Under the pieces are notes generated by a model, which was not told where the DNA came from, did not search any database, and saw only the letters and a program-made list of their open reading frames with translations. The translations under genes were made by a program, and so were the position numbers. This document shows, piece after piece, positions 42,343-51,165 of a stretch of DNA of 59,422 nucleotides. Positions within the stretch are counted from its first letter, which is position 1. The number at the start of each line of letters is the position of its first letter. The DNA lies in assembly GCA_913060675.1 (NCBI GenBank), contig CAJXUS010000021.1:1-59422 (forward strand), given 5' to 3'. The DNA comes from an uncultured Rhodospirillales bacterium. GTDB taxonomy: Bacteria > Pseudomonadota > Alphaproteobacteria > Kiloniellales > Kiloniellaceae.

Positions 42343-43533
42343 TCAAGCAATAGCTCTGTCGTTTAATCGAGAATTCACGAATTGGCACAGACGGTTACAG
42401 CCTTCAATGAGCTGTTCTTCGCCGAGGGTAAAGGATAGTCTGATATGCCCGCGGGCACTTTCACCAAACGGTGTTGCATCTAGAACACAAACACCTGTTT
42501 GTGCGTAAAGCTGTTCTGAGAATTCTCTGCTTGTCATTCCGGTTGCCCTGATATCAACGAGGAGGAACATTCCAGCTTCGGGAATATGAGCGACGAGCGA
42601 TGGTGCTTCTTCTAGAGCCTTTAGAGTTAGATCTCTTCGGCGCTGATAAATAGCCTTCATTTTTTTAGGTTCATCAGCAAGATCCGTAAGAGCAACCTTT
42701 GCTGCTTCTTGTGAGAACCCAGGCAGACCATAAAGCATACAAAGTGCAACCTTTTCCATGGCCTCAACAAGGTGTTGCGGACCGATTGCCCAACCAACAC
42801 GCCAACCTGTCATTGCATGGGATTTTGATAAACTGCTGATGGTGACTGTTCTTTCAGCCATACCAGGGAAAGATGCTATAGAGATATGTTCACCACTAAA
42901 TATCAGGTCAGCATAAACCTCGTCAGAAATCACCCAAAGATTATGTTTAATGGCAATTCTTGATATCTCGACTAGTTCGTCTCTATTTAAAACTACTCCT
43001 GTTGGGTTGTTGGGTGTGGTGATGAAAATAGCTTTAGTTTTAGACGTTATAGCGGCTTCTATAGCAGAGATATTCGGGCGAAACCCGTTATCAGCCTTTT
43101 GCGCCACGCGAACGATAGTCGCACCTGTTACCTGAATACTTGCTTCATAGGTTATGTACATAGGCTCAAGCGCGATAACCTCATCCCCGGTCGTGGCGAT
43201 ACAAAGTGAGGCTGTAAACAGGCCGCATTGTGCTCCGGCGAGGACAATAACGTTGTCTGGAGTAACATCTTGCCCGGTTTGATTTATATGGCGCTGAGCA
43301 ATGATTTTTCTGAGAGGCAAGCGGCCTTTTATTTCAGCGTAGTGGGTATCTCCCCTAGCCAGGGCCTCACGGGCTGTTTCCGTAATTTTATTTGGAGTAG
43401 CAAAGTCAGGATCTCCTACACTCATGATAATGACATCATTGCCTGCGCCACGCTCTTTGAGGGCTTTACTGTGAAGATCCCATGCTGAAGCACCTGAACC
43501 TGTAACGCGTTCTGTGAGAGGAGAGAGCTGCAT
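42343..43533 (-). CDS. aruH: arginine:pyruvate transaminase-like aminotransferase
   Basis: A fold-I PLP aminotransferase of 396 residues. It has GDPDFATP, HYAEIKGRLPLRKIIAQ, the aspartate/asparagine pair TPNNPTGVV and ISDEVYADL, the PLP lysine in SSLSKSHAMTGWRVGW, and the substrate arginine in HIRLSFT. The N-terminus from ATG 43533 (MQLSPLTERV) lines up with AruH; the extra 15 residues from 43578 do not. It should transfer the amino group of L-arginine to pyruvate, giving 2-ketoarginine and L-alanine. It forms an operon with aruI 24 bases downstream. Aspartate/aromatic transaminases are close relatives, so substrate is set by context. Confidence 0.83.
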   Translation of the reverse strand: MQLSPLTERVTGSGASAWDLHSKALKERGAGNDVIIMSVGDPDFATPNKITETAREALARGDTHYAEIKGRLPLRKIIAQRHINQTGQDVTPDNVIVLAGAQCGLFTASLCIATTGDEVIALEPMYITYEASIQVTGATIVRVAQKADNGFRPNISAIEAAITSKTKAIFITTPNNPTGVVLNRDELVEISRIAIKHNLWVISDEVYADLIFSGEHISIASFPGMAERTVTISSLSKSHAMTGWRVGWAIGPQHLVEAMEKVALCMLYGLPGFSQEAAKVALTDLADEPKKMKAIYQRRRDLTLKALEEAPSLVAHIPEAGMFLLVDIRATGMTSREFSEQLYAQTGVCVLDATPFGESARGHIRLSFTLGEEQLIEGCNRLCQFVNSRLNDRAIA

Positions 43534-43621
43534 TTTTACCGCCTGTAACCATAAGTTATTATGACTGACTGCAATCATCAGTTTTGCGATGACGAAATAA
43601 TTGTGATAAAGATATCATAAC

Positions 43622-43635
43622 TGAACGATCGTTCA
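43622..43635. promoter_or_regulatory. TetR-type operator between aruH and its regulator
   Basis: TGAACGATCGTTCA is a perfect 14-base palindrome located 89 bases upstream of aruH and 102 bases upstream of the divergent TetR gene. Its half-sites TGAAC/GTTCA recur with the same 4-base centre at 44453-44466. Confidence 0.8.
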
Positions 43636-43737
43636 ACTAGAAAGTTTTAATATATAAAAATTCTTTAATTATCAGGGGTTTTCTTTGGACCCATTTGTTG
43701 AATAGACTACAGACGAAATAAATTCATTACGGATGAT

Positions 43738-44373
43738 ATGACTGATACACAGAAAAATTCCCCAAAATTCCGAAGACACTCTCCTGATGAACGTAAAAAG
43801 GAGCTTGTTGAAGCGACGATTAAATGCCTTGAAAAAAAAGGTAGTGATGGACTTTCTGTAAGGAGTATCAGTGCAGAGGCGGGAATATCAGTAGGGTTGA
43901 TTAATCATCATTACCCAAGCAAGGACGATCTTATAGCTGATGCATATGAAAAGCTTGCTACAGATATTTTGCATCATGTTTTGGACCTTGTTGAGAAGAG
44001 TGGGGGCAATCCACGCGAGAGGATGAGTGCTTTTTTTGATGCTTATTTTTCTTCCCATGTTCTGGATCAGAAAATATTACGAATTTGGATTGTTTTTTGG
44101 CATATGTCAGATAAATCCGAAAAAGTCCGCCTATCCCATGACAAGACAAGTGAAGGCTTTCGTCAAAAAATTGAGCTAATGCTCCGTGATCTTGGCGAAT
44201 TACCAGAAGCCCCAAATTTTAATTATCGCCTCGCAGCGATTGGTCTTTCAGGTATGCTCGATGGCTTATGGCTTGAATGGTGTTTGAACCCGACTTCTTT
44301 CGAGCCTGAAGACGGCTTGAAAATTTGTGAGGCTTGGGTTGATTGCCTTATGTCAGGCTCTTTTAAATTATAA
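43738..44373 (+). CDS. TetR-family regulator of the arginine transaminase module
   Basis: A 211-residue TetR protein of the BetI-like subgroup. Its HTH covers ~20-62 (RKKELVEATIKCLEKKGSDGLSVRSISAEAGISVGLINHHY) and its ligand domain is the BetI-type C-terminus (LRIWIVFWHMSD, LSGMLDGLWLEWCLNP). It lies divergent to aruH-aruI and upstream of the binding protein/permease pair, with a matching palindrome in front of each. I infer that it represses both units until arginine or 2-ketoarginine is present. Confidence 0.87.
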   Translation: MTDTQKNSPKFRRHSPDERKKELVEATIKCLEKKGSDGLSVRSISAEAGISVGLINHHYPSKDDLIADAYEKLATDILHHVLDLVEKSGGNPRERMSAFFDAYFSSHVLDQKILRIWIVFWHMSDKSEKVRLSHDKTSEGFRQKIELMLRDLGELPEAPNFNYRLAAIGLSGMLDGLWLEWCLNPTSFEPEDGLKICEAWVDCLMSGSFKL

Positions 44374-44452
44374 TTGGTTAAGCAATGTATTGGTATTGCT
44401 ATAAAATATATGTTTTGGTTATCAACAAACGAAGAAACTTCAACTTTCTAGT

Positions 44453-44466
44453 TGAACATGTGTTCA
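44453..44466. promoter_or_regulatory. TetR-type operator upstream of the amino-acid binding protein
   Basis: TGAACATGTGTTCA is a perfect 14-base palindrome, 110 bases upstream of the gene at 44577. It has the same half-sites as 43622-43635. A further lone half-site GTTCA occurs at 44478. Confidence 0.78.
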
Positions 44467-44576
44467 GCTATGTTATCGTTCAACGCGCTGGAAAAATATC
44501 AGTGAAAAGAAAATGAGCTCTTGGATCTAAGAAACAGGATAACCTGTTCAGTCCTTATTCCTACAGGGAGGAAGTA

Positions 44577-45401
44577 ATGAAACTTTTTAAATATACATTG
44601 TTAGCGGGTGCCATGGTTATTGGTGCAACATCAGCATTTGCAGGCGAGGCACTTGATCGTGTTATGAGCAAGGGCACGCTTGTTATCTCTACCGACGCTG
44701 AGTATCCACCGCAATCATCCATCAATGCTGATAACGAACTCGTTGGTTTTGATGTCGACGTTGGCCGCGCTGTTGCAAAACAAATGGGTGTCGAAGCTGA
44801 ATTTGTTACTCCTGGGTGGGACGTGATTACTTCAGGACATTGGGCAGGCAGATGGGATATGTCGGTTGGCTCCATGACACCGACTAAAGCACGCGCTGAA
44901 GTTCTAGATTTCCCTGCTGTCTATTATTTCACTCCGGCAGCCCTTGTAGTGCATGAAAAAAATACCTCAATTCATAAAACAAGTGATGCCTCAGGTAAAA
45001 AAGTGGGCGTTGGTGTTTCAACGACCTATGAAAGTTACCTAAATAAGAAGCTGGTTATTGATGCGGATAATGTACCGGAATTCTCATTCGTTGTTGATGA
45101 TGCGGATATCCGTACATATGATTCAGATGTACTGGCGCTAGATGATCTTCGTCTCGGTGATGGTGTCCGTTTGGATGCTGCCTTTACGGCTTTGCCTACC
45201 ATACTCGAAGCTCAAAAAAATGGCTATCCGATTAAAGTTGTTGGCCCTGAGGCCCTGTTCATGGAGCCTTTGGCAATCGCGACGGCAAAGGGAGATGCAG
45301 AGCTTAATGCCAAGATTAAAGACGCTGTAACTGCTTTACGCGCTGATGGCACTCTTTCGAAGATATCGGAAAAGTGGTACGGCGGCGATCTTACTCAGTA
45401 A
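44577..45401 (+). CDS. amino-acid ABC transporter binding protein, family 3
   Basis: A 274-residue binding protein with a signal peptide (MKLFKYTLLAGAMVIGATSAFAG) and a complete family-3 fold: STDAEYPPQS, LVGFDVDVGRAVAKQMG, VGSMTPTKARAEVLDFPAVYY in pieces, VGVGVSTTYESYL, and the ending LRADGTLSKISEKWYGG. The Arg in the TPTKARAE region is the usual alpha-carboxylate contact. GGGAGG lies before ATG 44577. With aruH/aruI and the shared operator upstream, arginine or a related guanidino/cationic amino acid is the likely ligand. The permease follows after 19 bases. Confidence 0.87.
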   Translation: MKLFKYTLLAGAMVIGATSAFAGEALDRVMSKGTLVISTDAEYPPQSSINADNELVGFDVDVGRAVAKQMGVEAEFVTPGWDVITSGHWAGRWDMSVGSMTPTKARAEVLDFPAVYYFTPAALVVHEKNTSIHKTSDASGKKVGVGVSTTYESYLNKKLVIDADNVPEFSFVVDDADIRTYDSDVLALDDLRLGDGVRLDAAFTALPTILEAQKNGYPIKVVGPEALFMEPLAIATAKGDAELNAKIKDAVTALRADGTLSKISEKWYGGDLTQ

Positions 45402-45420
45402 TATCTGGGATATCTGAACT

Positions 45421-46398
45421 GTGAACCAGATGTTTATGGAAATTTGGGAGCGACCGTCAGCACGACGGTCGCTTTTCTTCATCCTGGTCTATCTCTCTCT
45501 TTTGAGTATAGATTTTTCCAGTCTTTATGAGGGCACAAATTTTGCCTTGGGAGCGACGACCCAGATTGAGTTAACACGCGGTCTAATGGCTGCGGCGATT
45601 GTTTTTAATTTTATTTTGATCACACGTCTTCCTAAGCGAATTCAGCTCTATGTTACTTGGGCAGAGCTTCTCATTCTGTTTTTGTATTTTTTCTACAGTT
45701 TTGATCTGTCGTATGAGTACATCTGGGCAAGACTTCCCCATCTGCTTGGGTTTGGCTTGAAAAATGGTTTTCTTATGGGAGCTGCTCTTACTTTGTTTAT
45801 GTGTGTTGTTTCAATAGCAGCATCGACAGTACTTGCTTTGGTTGCGGCATTAGCCCGGCTCTCAAATAACGGTATAGCCCTTGGGATCTCTACGTTTTAT
45901 ATCTCGTTTTTCCGCGGTACACCTTTAATACTACAGATACTGTTGATTTATATCGGGTTACCACAAATTGGAATTATTCTTAATCCAATACCGGCAGCCA
46001 TTATCGCGCTTTCTCTATGTTATGGCGCATATATGGCAGAGATATTTCGAGCAGGAATTCAAGCAATTCCAGCGGGACAGGGCGAAGCCGCAAGGGCTCT
46101 TGGTCTAAAAGATGTGCAGATTATGCGATTGGTCATCTTGCCTCAGGCGATCAGGCTTATCATCCCACCAACGGGTAACCAGTTTATTGCTATGCTCAAA
46201 GATAGCGCTTTAGTGGCTACGCTTGGGGCTTGGGAACTTATGTACATGGCGAGACTACATGGGCGTGCTGAATTCAAAAATATGGAAATGATGATCACTG
46301 CTGCTTTGATCTATTGGATGATGTCTATGAGCATGGAGTATTTCCAAGCCAAGGTTGAACGTAAATTTGGTAAAGGCATTGATGTCAGCAGCGTTTAA
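45421..46398 (+). CDS. amino-acid ABC transporter permease (HisM/GlnP type)
   Basis: A 325-residue inner-membrane protein starting at GTG 45421. The first ~110 residues hold three or four extra hydrophobic segments. The core (~118-310) is a standard HEQ-type permease with FFRGTPLILQILLIYIGLP, the EAA loop AIPAGQGEAARALGLKDVQIMRLVILPQAIRLIIP in pieces, and FIAMLKDSALVATLG. It is the second gene of the binding-protein operon. No ATPase gene follows; the next gene is on the other strand. The importer must therefore borrow an ATPase encoded outside this window, or have lost its own. Confidence 0.88.
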   Translation: MNQMFMEIWERPSARRSLFFILVYLSLLSIDFSSLYEGTNFALGATTQIELTRGLMAAAIVFNFILITRLPKRIQLYVTWAELLILFLYFFYSFDLSYEYIWARLPHLLGFGLKNGFLMGAALTLFMCVVSIAASTVLALVAALARLSNNGIALGISTFYISFFRGTPLILQILLIYIGLPQIGIILNPIPAAIIALSLCYGAYMAEIFRAGIQAIPAGQGEAARALGLKDVQIMRLVILPQAIRLIIPPTGNQFIAMLKDSALVATLGAWELMYMARLHGRAEFKNMEMMITAALIYWMMSMSMEYFQAKVERKFGKGIDVSSV

Positions 46399-46415
46399 TC
46401 GTTGCTGACACCGTG

Positions 46416-47462
46416 TCATTCGTCTTTATTTCGTTTGATCATCCGGGTCAGAAAAATAGGCACGACAAAAACGATTACCAACAGGCGTAAAGCATGATGG
46501 GTTGTGACAAAAGCTGGATCGATCCCCATGGAAAGGGCTGCCAAGGTCATCTCGGCAAAACCTCCTGGGGAGAGAGCCAGTATCAAGGCTTCAAAGCTGG
46601 CGTCTGTTGCGTAAGATAGTAGAGCTGAGACTATCAGAGTGACCATGAGCATGAGAAAAGCCATAATCACAGCCAGGAACATAATCTTGCCAACCTGCCT
46701 CAAAGAATAACCTGCAAATCGAGCCCCTAAGGCTGACCCCAGAGTTATCTGTAAAAGGATCGTAACCAACTCTGGTGGTTTGCCTTCAATAAGACCTGCG
46801 GTATGAATTATCGCACTGATTAAGAGTGGACCGGTTAATTGGTATGCCGGGAATTTTGCGGCCTTTCCCAAAAATAATCCACCTATGGCAATGGCGAGCA
46901 ATATCAAGATGTCCCACTGGGACCAAAACAACGCTATTTGAGGGCGTTCTACGGTTTCCAAACCAGACCAGTAGGTAAGGAAAAGGGGGATTGCCAAGAG
47001 GATTGATGCCACACGACAGGCATGGGTCAAGGTTAAGGCCCTGACATCAGCTCCTGCTTCTTCTCCAAGCAAAGACATTTCCGAAAGCCCACCGGGAAAT
47101 CCTGAAAATATTGCTGTCATCTTGTCCATTTTTAGGAACTTACGGCAATAAAATTGAGCAACAAAAGTAATCAGAGCAAGATAAAGGACTGCTGCAATGA
47201 GTGTTGGTATCCATTCTCCTGCTCTGGCGACAACTTCAGGCGAAAACGTACCACCGAGCATGACGCCTAGGATAACCATGATGACGAGGCGGATAGGCTT
47301 AGAAGCACCGACAGGTGCACCGGAGAGGGAAGCGATAAGACTGCCACTAAGGCACCCCAACATCCACGGAAGAGGGAGGCCAAGTGTCCAAAACACAAGG
47401 CCTCCCAAAAATCCACACAGCAAGGTTAGTAAAAACTTAGGCACCGCACTGGTAAAAGACAC
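46416..47462 (-). CDS. AbrB-family (PF05145) integral membrane protein
   Basis: A 348-residue protein with about ten hydrophobic segments in two similar halves, each with a GxLxGLPLPWMLGxLxG-like stretch (FWTLGLPLPWMLGCLSG in the first, LALSPGGFAEMTLAALSMGIDP in the second). The PGGLSEM/PGGFAEM pair is the family hallmark. The family name comes from a mistaken link to the AbrB DNA-binding regulator; this is a transporter-like protein. It begins 3 bases after the tctA stop, so it is the last gene of the tctC-B-A unit and may handle the same or a related organic acid. Confidence 0.85.
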   Translation of the reverse strand: MSFTSAVPKFLLTLLCGFLGGLVFWTLGLPLPWMLGCLSGSLIASLSGAPVGASKPIRLVIMVILGVMLGGTFSPEVVARAGEWIPTLIAAVLYLALITFVAQFYCRKFLKMDKMTAIFSGFPGGLSEMSLLGEEAGADVRALTLTHACRVASILLAIPLFLTYWSGLETVERPQIALFWSQWDILILLAIAIGGLFLGKAAKFPAYQLTGPLLISAIIHTAGLIEGKPPELVTILLQITLGSALGARFAGYSLRQVGKIMFLAVIMAFLMLMVTLIVSALLSYATDASFEALILALSPGGFAEMTLAALSMGIDPAFVTTHHALRLLVIVFVVPIFLTRMIKRNKDE

Positions 47463-47465
47463 CTG

Positions 47466-48998
47466 CTATCCTTCACCGTCATTTACTTTAAGTGCTTTAT
47501 TTCTGCGGATATCGATAAGTCCTTTGATCATTGGTGCAAACAGGATCACAGCTGTTATCGCAAGAATAGATGCCGTAAGCGGGCGCTCCCACATAAAGGA
47601 TATTTCACCATCATAAATATCAAGCGCGCGGCGAAGGTTGTCTTCCATCAAACCACCAAGGATAAACCCGAGAAGCATTGGTGCGAGTGGGAAGTCAATC
47701 AAACGAAGGAAAATAGCGATGATTGCCACCAAAACCATGATCTGAATATCAATGGTATTTGCTGATACCAGATAAACACCGATGAGAGAGAAAAACAGGA
47801 TCATAGGCGTCAAAATCTGTTTTGGCAGAGCCAAAAGCCGTGCAATATATGGAATCAAAGGCAAGTTCAGGACCAAGAGAATGATATTGCCGATATACAT
47901 TGAGATGATAACGGACCAGAAAACGGCAGGATTTTCAACAAACAGTCTTGGACCAGGTTGAACACCATATGAAATCAGGGCGCCGAGCATAACAGCTGTT
48001 GTACCTGATCCTGGGATACCAAGAGTTAGGAGAGGGACGAAAGAGCCGGAACTGGCCGCGTTGTTAGCAGTTTCAGGGGCTGCGAGGCCACGAAGGCTGC
48101 CTTTGCCGAATTTCAGCTTTTCTTTCGCGCTGGCAAAATTTCGTTCCATGCCATAAGCCAAGAAGGAAGCGATCGTTGCGCCAGCGCCAGGAAGAACGCC
48201 GATGAAAAACCCAAGAACTGAGCTTCGGGCAACAACTGGTGCCAGATCTTTGACTTCCTCTTTTGTTATTTTCATCGATCCAAGATCGCCTTTGGTGGCT
48301 TTCTCGGCTTCTTTTGATGTTGCTTCCGGTTTTAGAACAACCATTAATGCTTCGGATAAGGCGAATGTAGCCATAGCAAGAAGTAAGAAACTCAAACCAT
48401 CAATGAGATCTATGGCACCAAAGGTAAATCTCTGGATGCCGGATTGATCTTGTCCAATGGTAGAGAGCATCAGGCCTAGCATGGTCATGAGTATCGCGAT
48501 TAGGAACTTACCTTTACCCGCAAAGGCGGAAACTGCGGTAAGTCCAAGTATCATGAGGGCAAAATAATCTGCGGATTGGAAGCTTAGAGCAACCGATGCA
48601 AGTGCAGGTGCGGCAATGAGTAGGAAGATAGCCGCAATCGTACCGCCACTGAAAGAGCTGTAAGCCGCGATTGCAAGGGCTTTTCCAGCGTGTCCTTGTT
48701 TGGCGAGGGGATAACCATCAAATGCTGTCGCTACCGTTCCAGCCACTCCGGGAGCGTTGATCAGAATGGATGAGGTTGATCCGCCAAAAATTGCGCCGTA
48801 ATAAACACCAGCCATCAAAATCATGCCTGTAGAAGGATCAAACCCGTATGTTATGGGGATCATAAGGGCAATGGCAGAGATGGGGCCAAGTCCGGGCAAC
48901 ATACCGATAAAGGTACCAGCAAAACAGCCGACAAAGACCATAAGGAGATTGATAGGTGTAACAGCCGTTGAGAGGCCCGTAAGAATACCGTCCAGCAT
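47466..48998 (-). CDS. tctA: tripartite tricarboxylate transporter, large permease
   Basis: A 510-residue membrane protein with about eleven helices, the ion-coupled membrane subunit of a TTT carboxylate transporter. Its family signatures are GTFIGMLPGLGPISAIALMIP and the second GFFIGVLPGAGATIASFLAYG repeat, along with ETANNAASSGSFVPLLTLGIPGS in pieces, for which TctA is known. Its start overlaps the tctB stop by one base. It imports a carboxylate delivered by TctC; the exact acid (citrate, other tricarboxylates, or an aromatic acid) cannot be read from sequence. Confidence 0.95.
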   Translation of the reverse strand: MLDGILTGLSTAVTPINLLMVFVGCFAGTFIGMLPGLGPISAIALMIPITYGFDPSTGMILMAGVYYGAIFGGSTSSILINAPGVAGTVATAFDGYPLAKQGHAGKALAIAAYSSFSGGTIAAIFLLIAAPALASVALSFQSADYFALMILGLTAVSAFAGKGKFLIAILMTMLGLMLSTIGQDQSGIQRFTFGAIDLIDGLSFLLLAMATFALSEALMVVLKPEATSKEAEKATKGDLGSMKITKEEVKDLAPVVARSSVLGFFIGVLPGAGATIASFLAYGMERNFASAKEKLKFGKGSLRGLAAPETANNAASSGSFVPLLTLGIPGSGTTAVMLGALISYGVQPGPRLFVENPAVFWSVIISMYIGNIILLVLNLPLIPYIARLLALPKQILTPMILFFSLIGVYLVSANTIDIQIMVLVAIIAIFLRLIDFPLAPMLLGFILGGLMEDNLRRALDIYDGEISFMWERPLTASILAITAVILFAPMIKGLIDIRRNKALKVNDGEG

Positions 48999-49489
48999 TA
49001 GTTGAGCCCCAATAAATTTATGACAGTGAAGTAGAGTTCACCTTCTCTGAGTGTAATTTCGAGAAGTTTTGTGAGGATAAACCAGAAAGCCAGAGTTACC
49101 GGGATCGACGTCAATAAAATGACTTTCCAACGTCGTTCACCAAGTACATAAACACTGGCTGTTAAAAATAGAATTGTTGCTAGATTAAAGCCTAACCAGT
49201 TGAAGCTTGCGCCATAGGCAACCATCAAGGCCAGAAGGGTAAATGTCCTGATCCAATTAAGCCCTTTGAAGACAGAAAGAAAATCATCTGTCTCACCGCG
49301 TTGGGGTAAAATTAGAAGAAGGAACGAGAGTACCCCCGTTATCCAGGCTAAGAAAGTGGGGAGAGTGCTAGCCGTCATTGGCGCAAATTTATCACTCGGT
49401 AATGACGGTATATCTCCTGTCATATATCCATAGGCTATGGCAACGACAAGAAAGCATAGGGCTCCTGCCTTTTCCTTACTGAGGGTCAT
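48998..49489 (-). CDS. tctB: tripartite tricarboxylate transporter, small permease
   Basis: A 163-residue protein with four membrane helices (ALCFLVVAIAYGYMTG, TLPTFLAWITGVLSFLLLILP, FTLLALMVAYGASFNWLGFNLATILFL, VILLTSIPVTLAFWFILTKLL, each quoted in part). This is the standard size and topology of TctB. It lies between tctC and tctA in the usual order and is coupled to tctA by a one-base overlap. TctB sequences are poorly conserved, so the call leans on position. Confidence 0.9.
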   Translation of the reverse strand: MTLSKEKAGALCFLVVAIAYGYMTGDIPSLPSDKFAPMTASTLPTFLAWITGVLSFLLLILPQRGETDDFLSVFKGLNWIRTFTLLALMVAYGASFNWLGFNLATILFLTASVYVLGERRWKVILLTSIPVTLAFWFILTKLLEITLREGELYFTVINLLGLN

Positions 49490-49529
49490 AGGTCTCGTTC
49501 CTTCGTCTTATTTTCTTGGCGAGTTAGGC

Positions 49530-50528
49530 TTATAGGAAGCCAAGCTCTCTCATGAGGTCGCCAATAATACCTTCTTGCTCTTCGAGGAAGGTGTAGAAAA
49601 CATCAGCTGGTTGGAAAACATCAACCCAACCGTTGCGGGCGCGGACTGTTTCCCAATCTGCGGTATCATACATTTTTTCCAAAGCTGCATTATATTCAGC
49701 GACTTTTTCTTTTGATGTACCTGGGGCCGCGAAGAAACCACGCCAGTTCACAAATGTTGCATCAATGCCTTGTTCTGTGAGTGTTGGGATATTTGGCGCA
49801 TCACTGGTACGGTTGGCACCTGTCATGGCAAGAATGCGAACCTGACCACTGCGTTCTAGCTCAATTGCCTCAGAAAGACCTGTTGATAGAATGGATGTCT
49901 CGCCTGAAAGTAATCCAGCCATGGCTTTACCACCGGCATCGTAAGGGATGTACTTAACATCGTTTGGATTACCGCCAGCAGCTTTAAAAGCTTGGGCTGC
50001 AACCAGATGATCCATACTGCCGCGGGCTGAGCCGCCTGCAATTTTAACTGATTTCGGATCTGCTTTGAAATCGGTAACAACTTCTGAAAAAGATTTATAT
50101 TTAGAATCTGCCGGAACCACAAAAGCTGCATAATCGCCGATAACACCTGCAACTGGTACTAGATCACGAAATGATTGTGGGAACACTTTGGTCAGGGAGC
50201 GAATAACGATCGGTGTTGAGTTCACCATCAGGGTATCGCCCTGACGATCAGCCGTTTCAATAAGGTGCGCAATGGCTTTACCGCCACCGCCACCGGACAT
50301 GTTTTCAAATGATGCGGTACCAACAAGGCCAGATTTTGTGAGGGCTTCACCAGTACCACGTGCGGTACCGTCCCAACCACCACCTGCACCACCGGGGATC
50401 AGGAAGTGGATTTTATCAATGTCAGCTGCAGAAACTGATGAAAGTGGCATGGCCATACCCACGCTGACAGCTGCAGCCGCCATGGATAGTACGAAACGTC
50501 GAGATAGTTTTGTTGTTTTGCCAAACAT
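49530..50528 (-). CDS. tctC: tripartite tricarboxylate transporter binding protein (Bug family)
   Basis: A 332-residue periplasmic protein with a Tat/Sec-like leader (KLSRRFVLSMAAAAVSVGMAMPLSSVSAA); a twin-arginine is visible (SRRFVLS). The Bug fold shows IHFLIPGGAGGGWDGTARGTGEAL, FENMSGGGGGKAI, GGSARGSMDHL, IPYDAGGKAMAGLLSGE and the closing FLEEQEGIIGDLMRELGFL, quoted in pieces. It captures the carboxylate for TctAB. It opens the operon; the ~400 bases upstream separate it from the two-component genes that probably control it. Confidence 0.93.
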   Translation of the reverse strand: MFGKTTKLSRRFVLSMAAAAVSVGMAMPLSSVSAADIDKIHFLIPGGAGGGWDGTARGTGEALTKSGLVGTASFENMSGGGGGKAIAHLIETADRQGDTLMVNSTPIVIRSLTKVFPQSFRDLVPVAGVIGDYAAFVVPADSKYKSFSEVVTDFKADPKSVKIAGGSARGSMDHLVAAQAFKAAGGNPNDVKYIPYDAGGKAMAGLLSGETSILSTGLSEAIELERSGQVRILAMTGANRTSDAPNIPTLTEQGIDATFVNWRGFFAAPGTSKEKVAEYNAALEKMYDTADWETVRARNGWVDVFQPADVFYTFLEEQEGIIGDLMRELGFL

Positions 50529-50774
50529 GAATTGGCCTCCGAGTCTGATTGTTAATTCAATAAACGACAGACCGCCACGGTTTAACGGCGCAGAGAGGAC
50601 CCATCATAGATGAGTAAACAGATCAGAAATTAATCGGACTGTTAAAATATGTACTATCTCCCCAACCGCTATTATTGTTTTTATGATGCGGTCTGTAATT
50701 CAATAAGTGCAGACTAGGGGATAAAGCTGTCACTACCCTGTCGTTGGGAGAAATAAATACATATATCGTGTGAT

Positions 50775-51011
50775 TTATTTTTGAGCCTTCATCGTGATGA
50801 TTAAGAATGGGAATAATATCAGTACTATAAGGCCACAAACGCCATATATAATTGTAAATAAGAAGGTTGAAATTGAAGAACCAACAAAAATCAGTATTAA
50901 ATTAAAAATACAAACACTGAACATTATAATGCGGGCTCTGAATTTATTATCTCGGAGCCAATTTTGATACCGTCCAAGTTTTTCTAGATAATAAGCATAG
51001 AAGTAGTGCAC
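50775..51011 (-). CDS. small membrane protein of unknown function (78 aa)
   Basis: A short protein starting at GTG 51011 with GAGAGAAG at a good distance. After a polar, aromatic N-terminus (YFYAYYLEKLGRYQNWLRDNKFRAR), two hydrophobic segments (IIMFSVCIFNLILIFVG; LFTIIYGVCGLIVLILFPFLII) would form a membrane hairpin. It sits alone between tctC and the binding-protein gene, on their strand. The family is not recognised. The reading frame is plausible because of its ribosome site and coherent membrane segments. Confidence 0.5.
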   Translation of the reverse strand: MHYFYAYYLEKLGRYQNWLRDNKFRARIIMFSVCIFNLILIFVGSSISTFLFTIIYGVCGLIVLILFPFLIITMKAQK

Positions 51012-51165
51012 TAATCTTCTCTCAACTGATATTTCCTTAAAGGGTTCTAAGTAGTATATTTGAGAATAAATTAAACGAATTTATTTCCAAGCATAAGACT
51101 GGACATCAACAGATATGAAAATAAAGGAAGGTTAATTGGTAATGAATTTTGATAAAAATATCAGG

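Noticed and set aside
50623..50838. 71-residue minus-strand frame
   Set aside because: Low-complexity His/Asn-rich composition, no ribosome site, and overlaps the better-supported small membrane protein.
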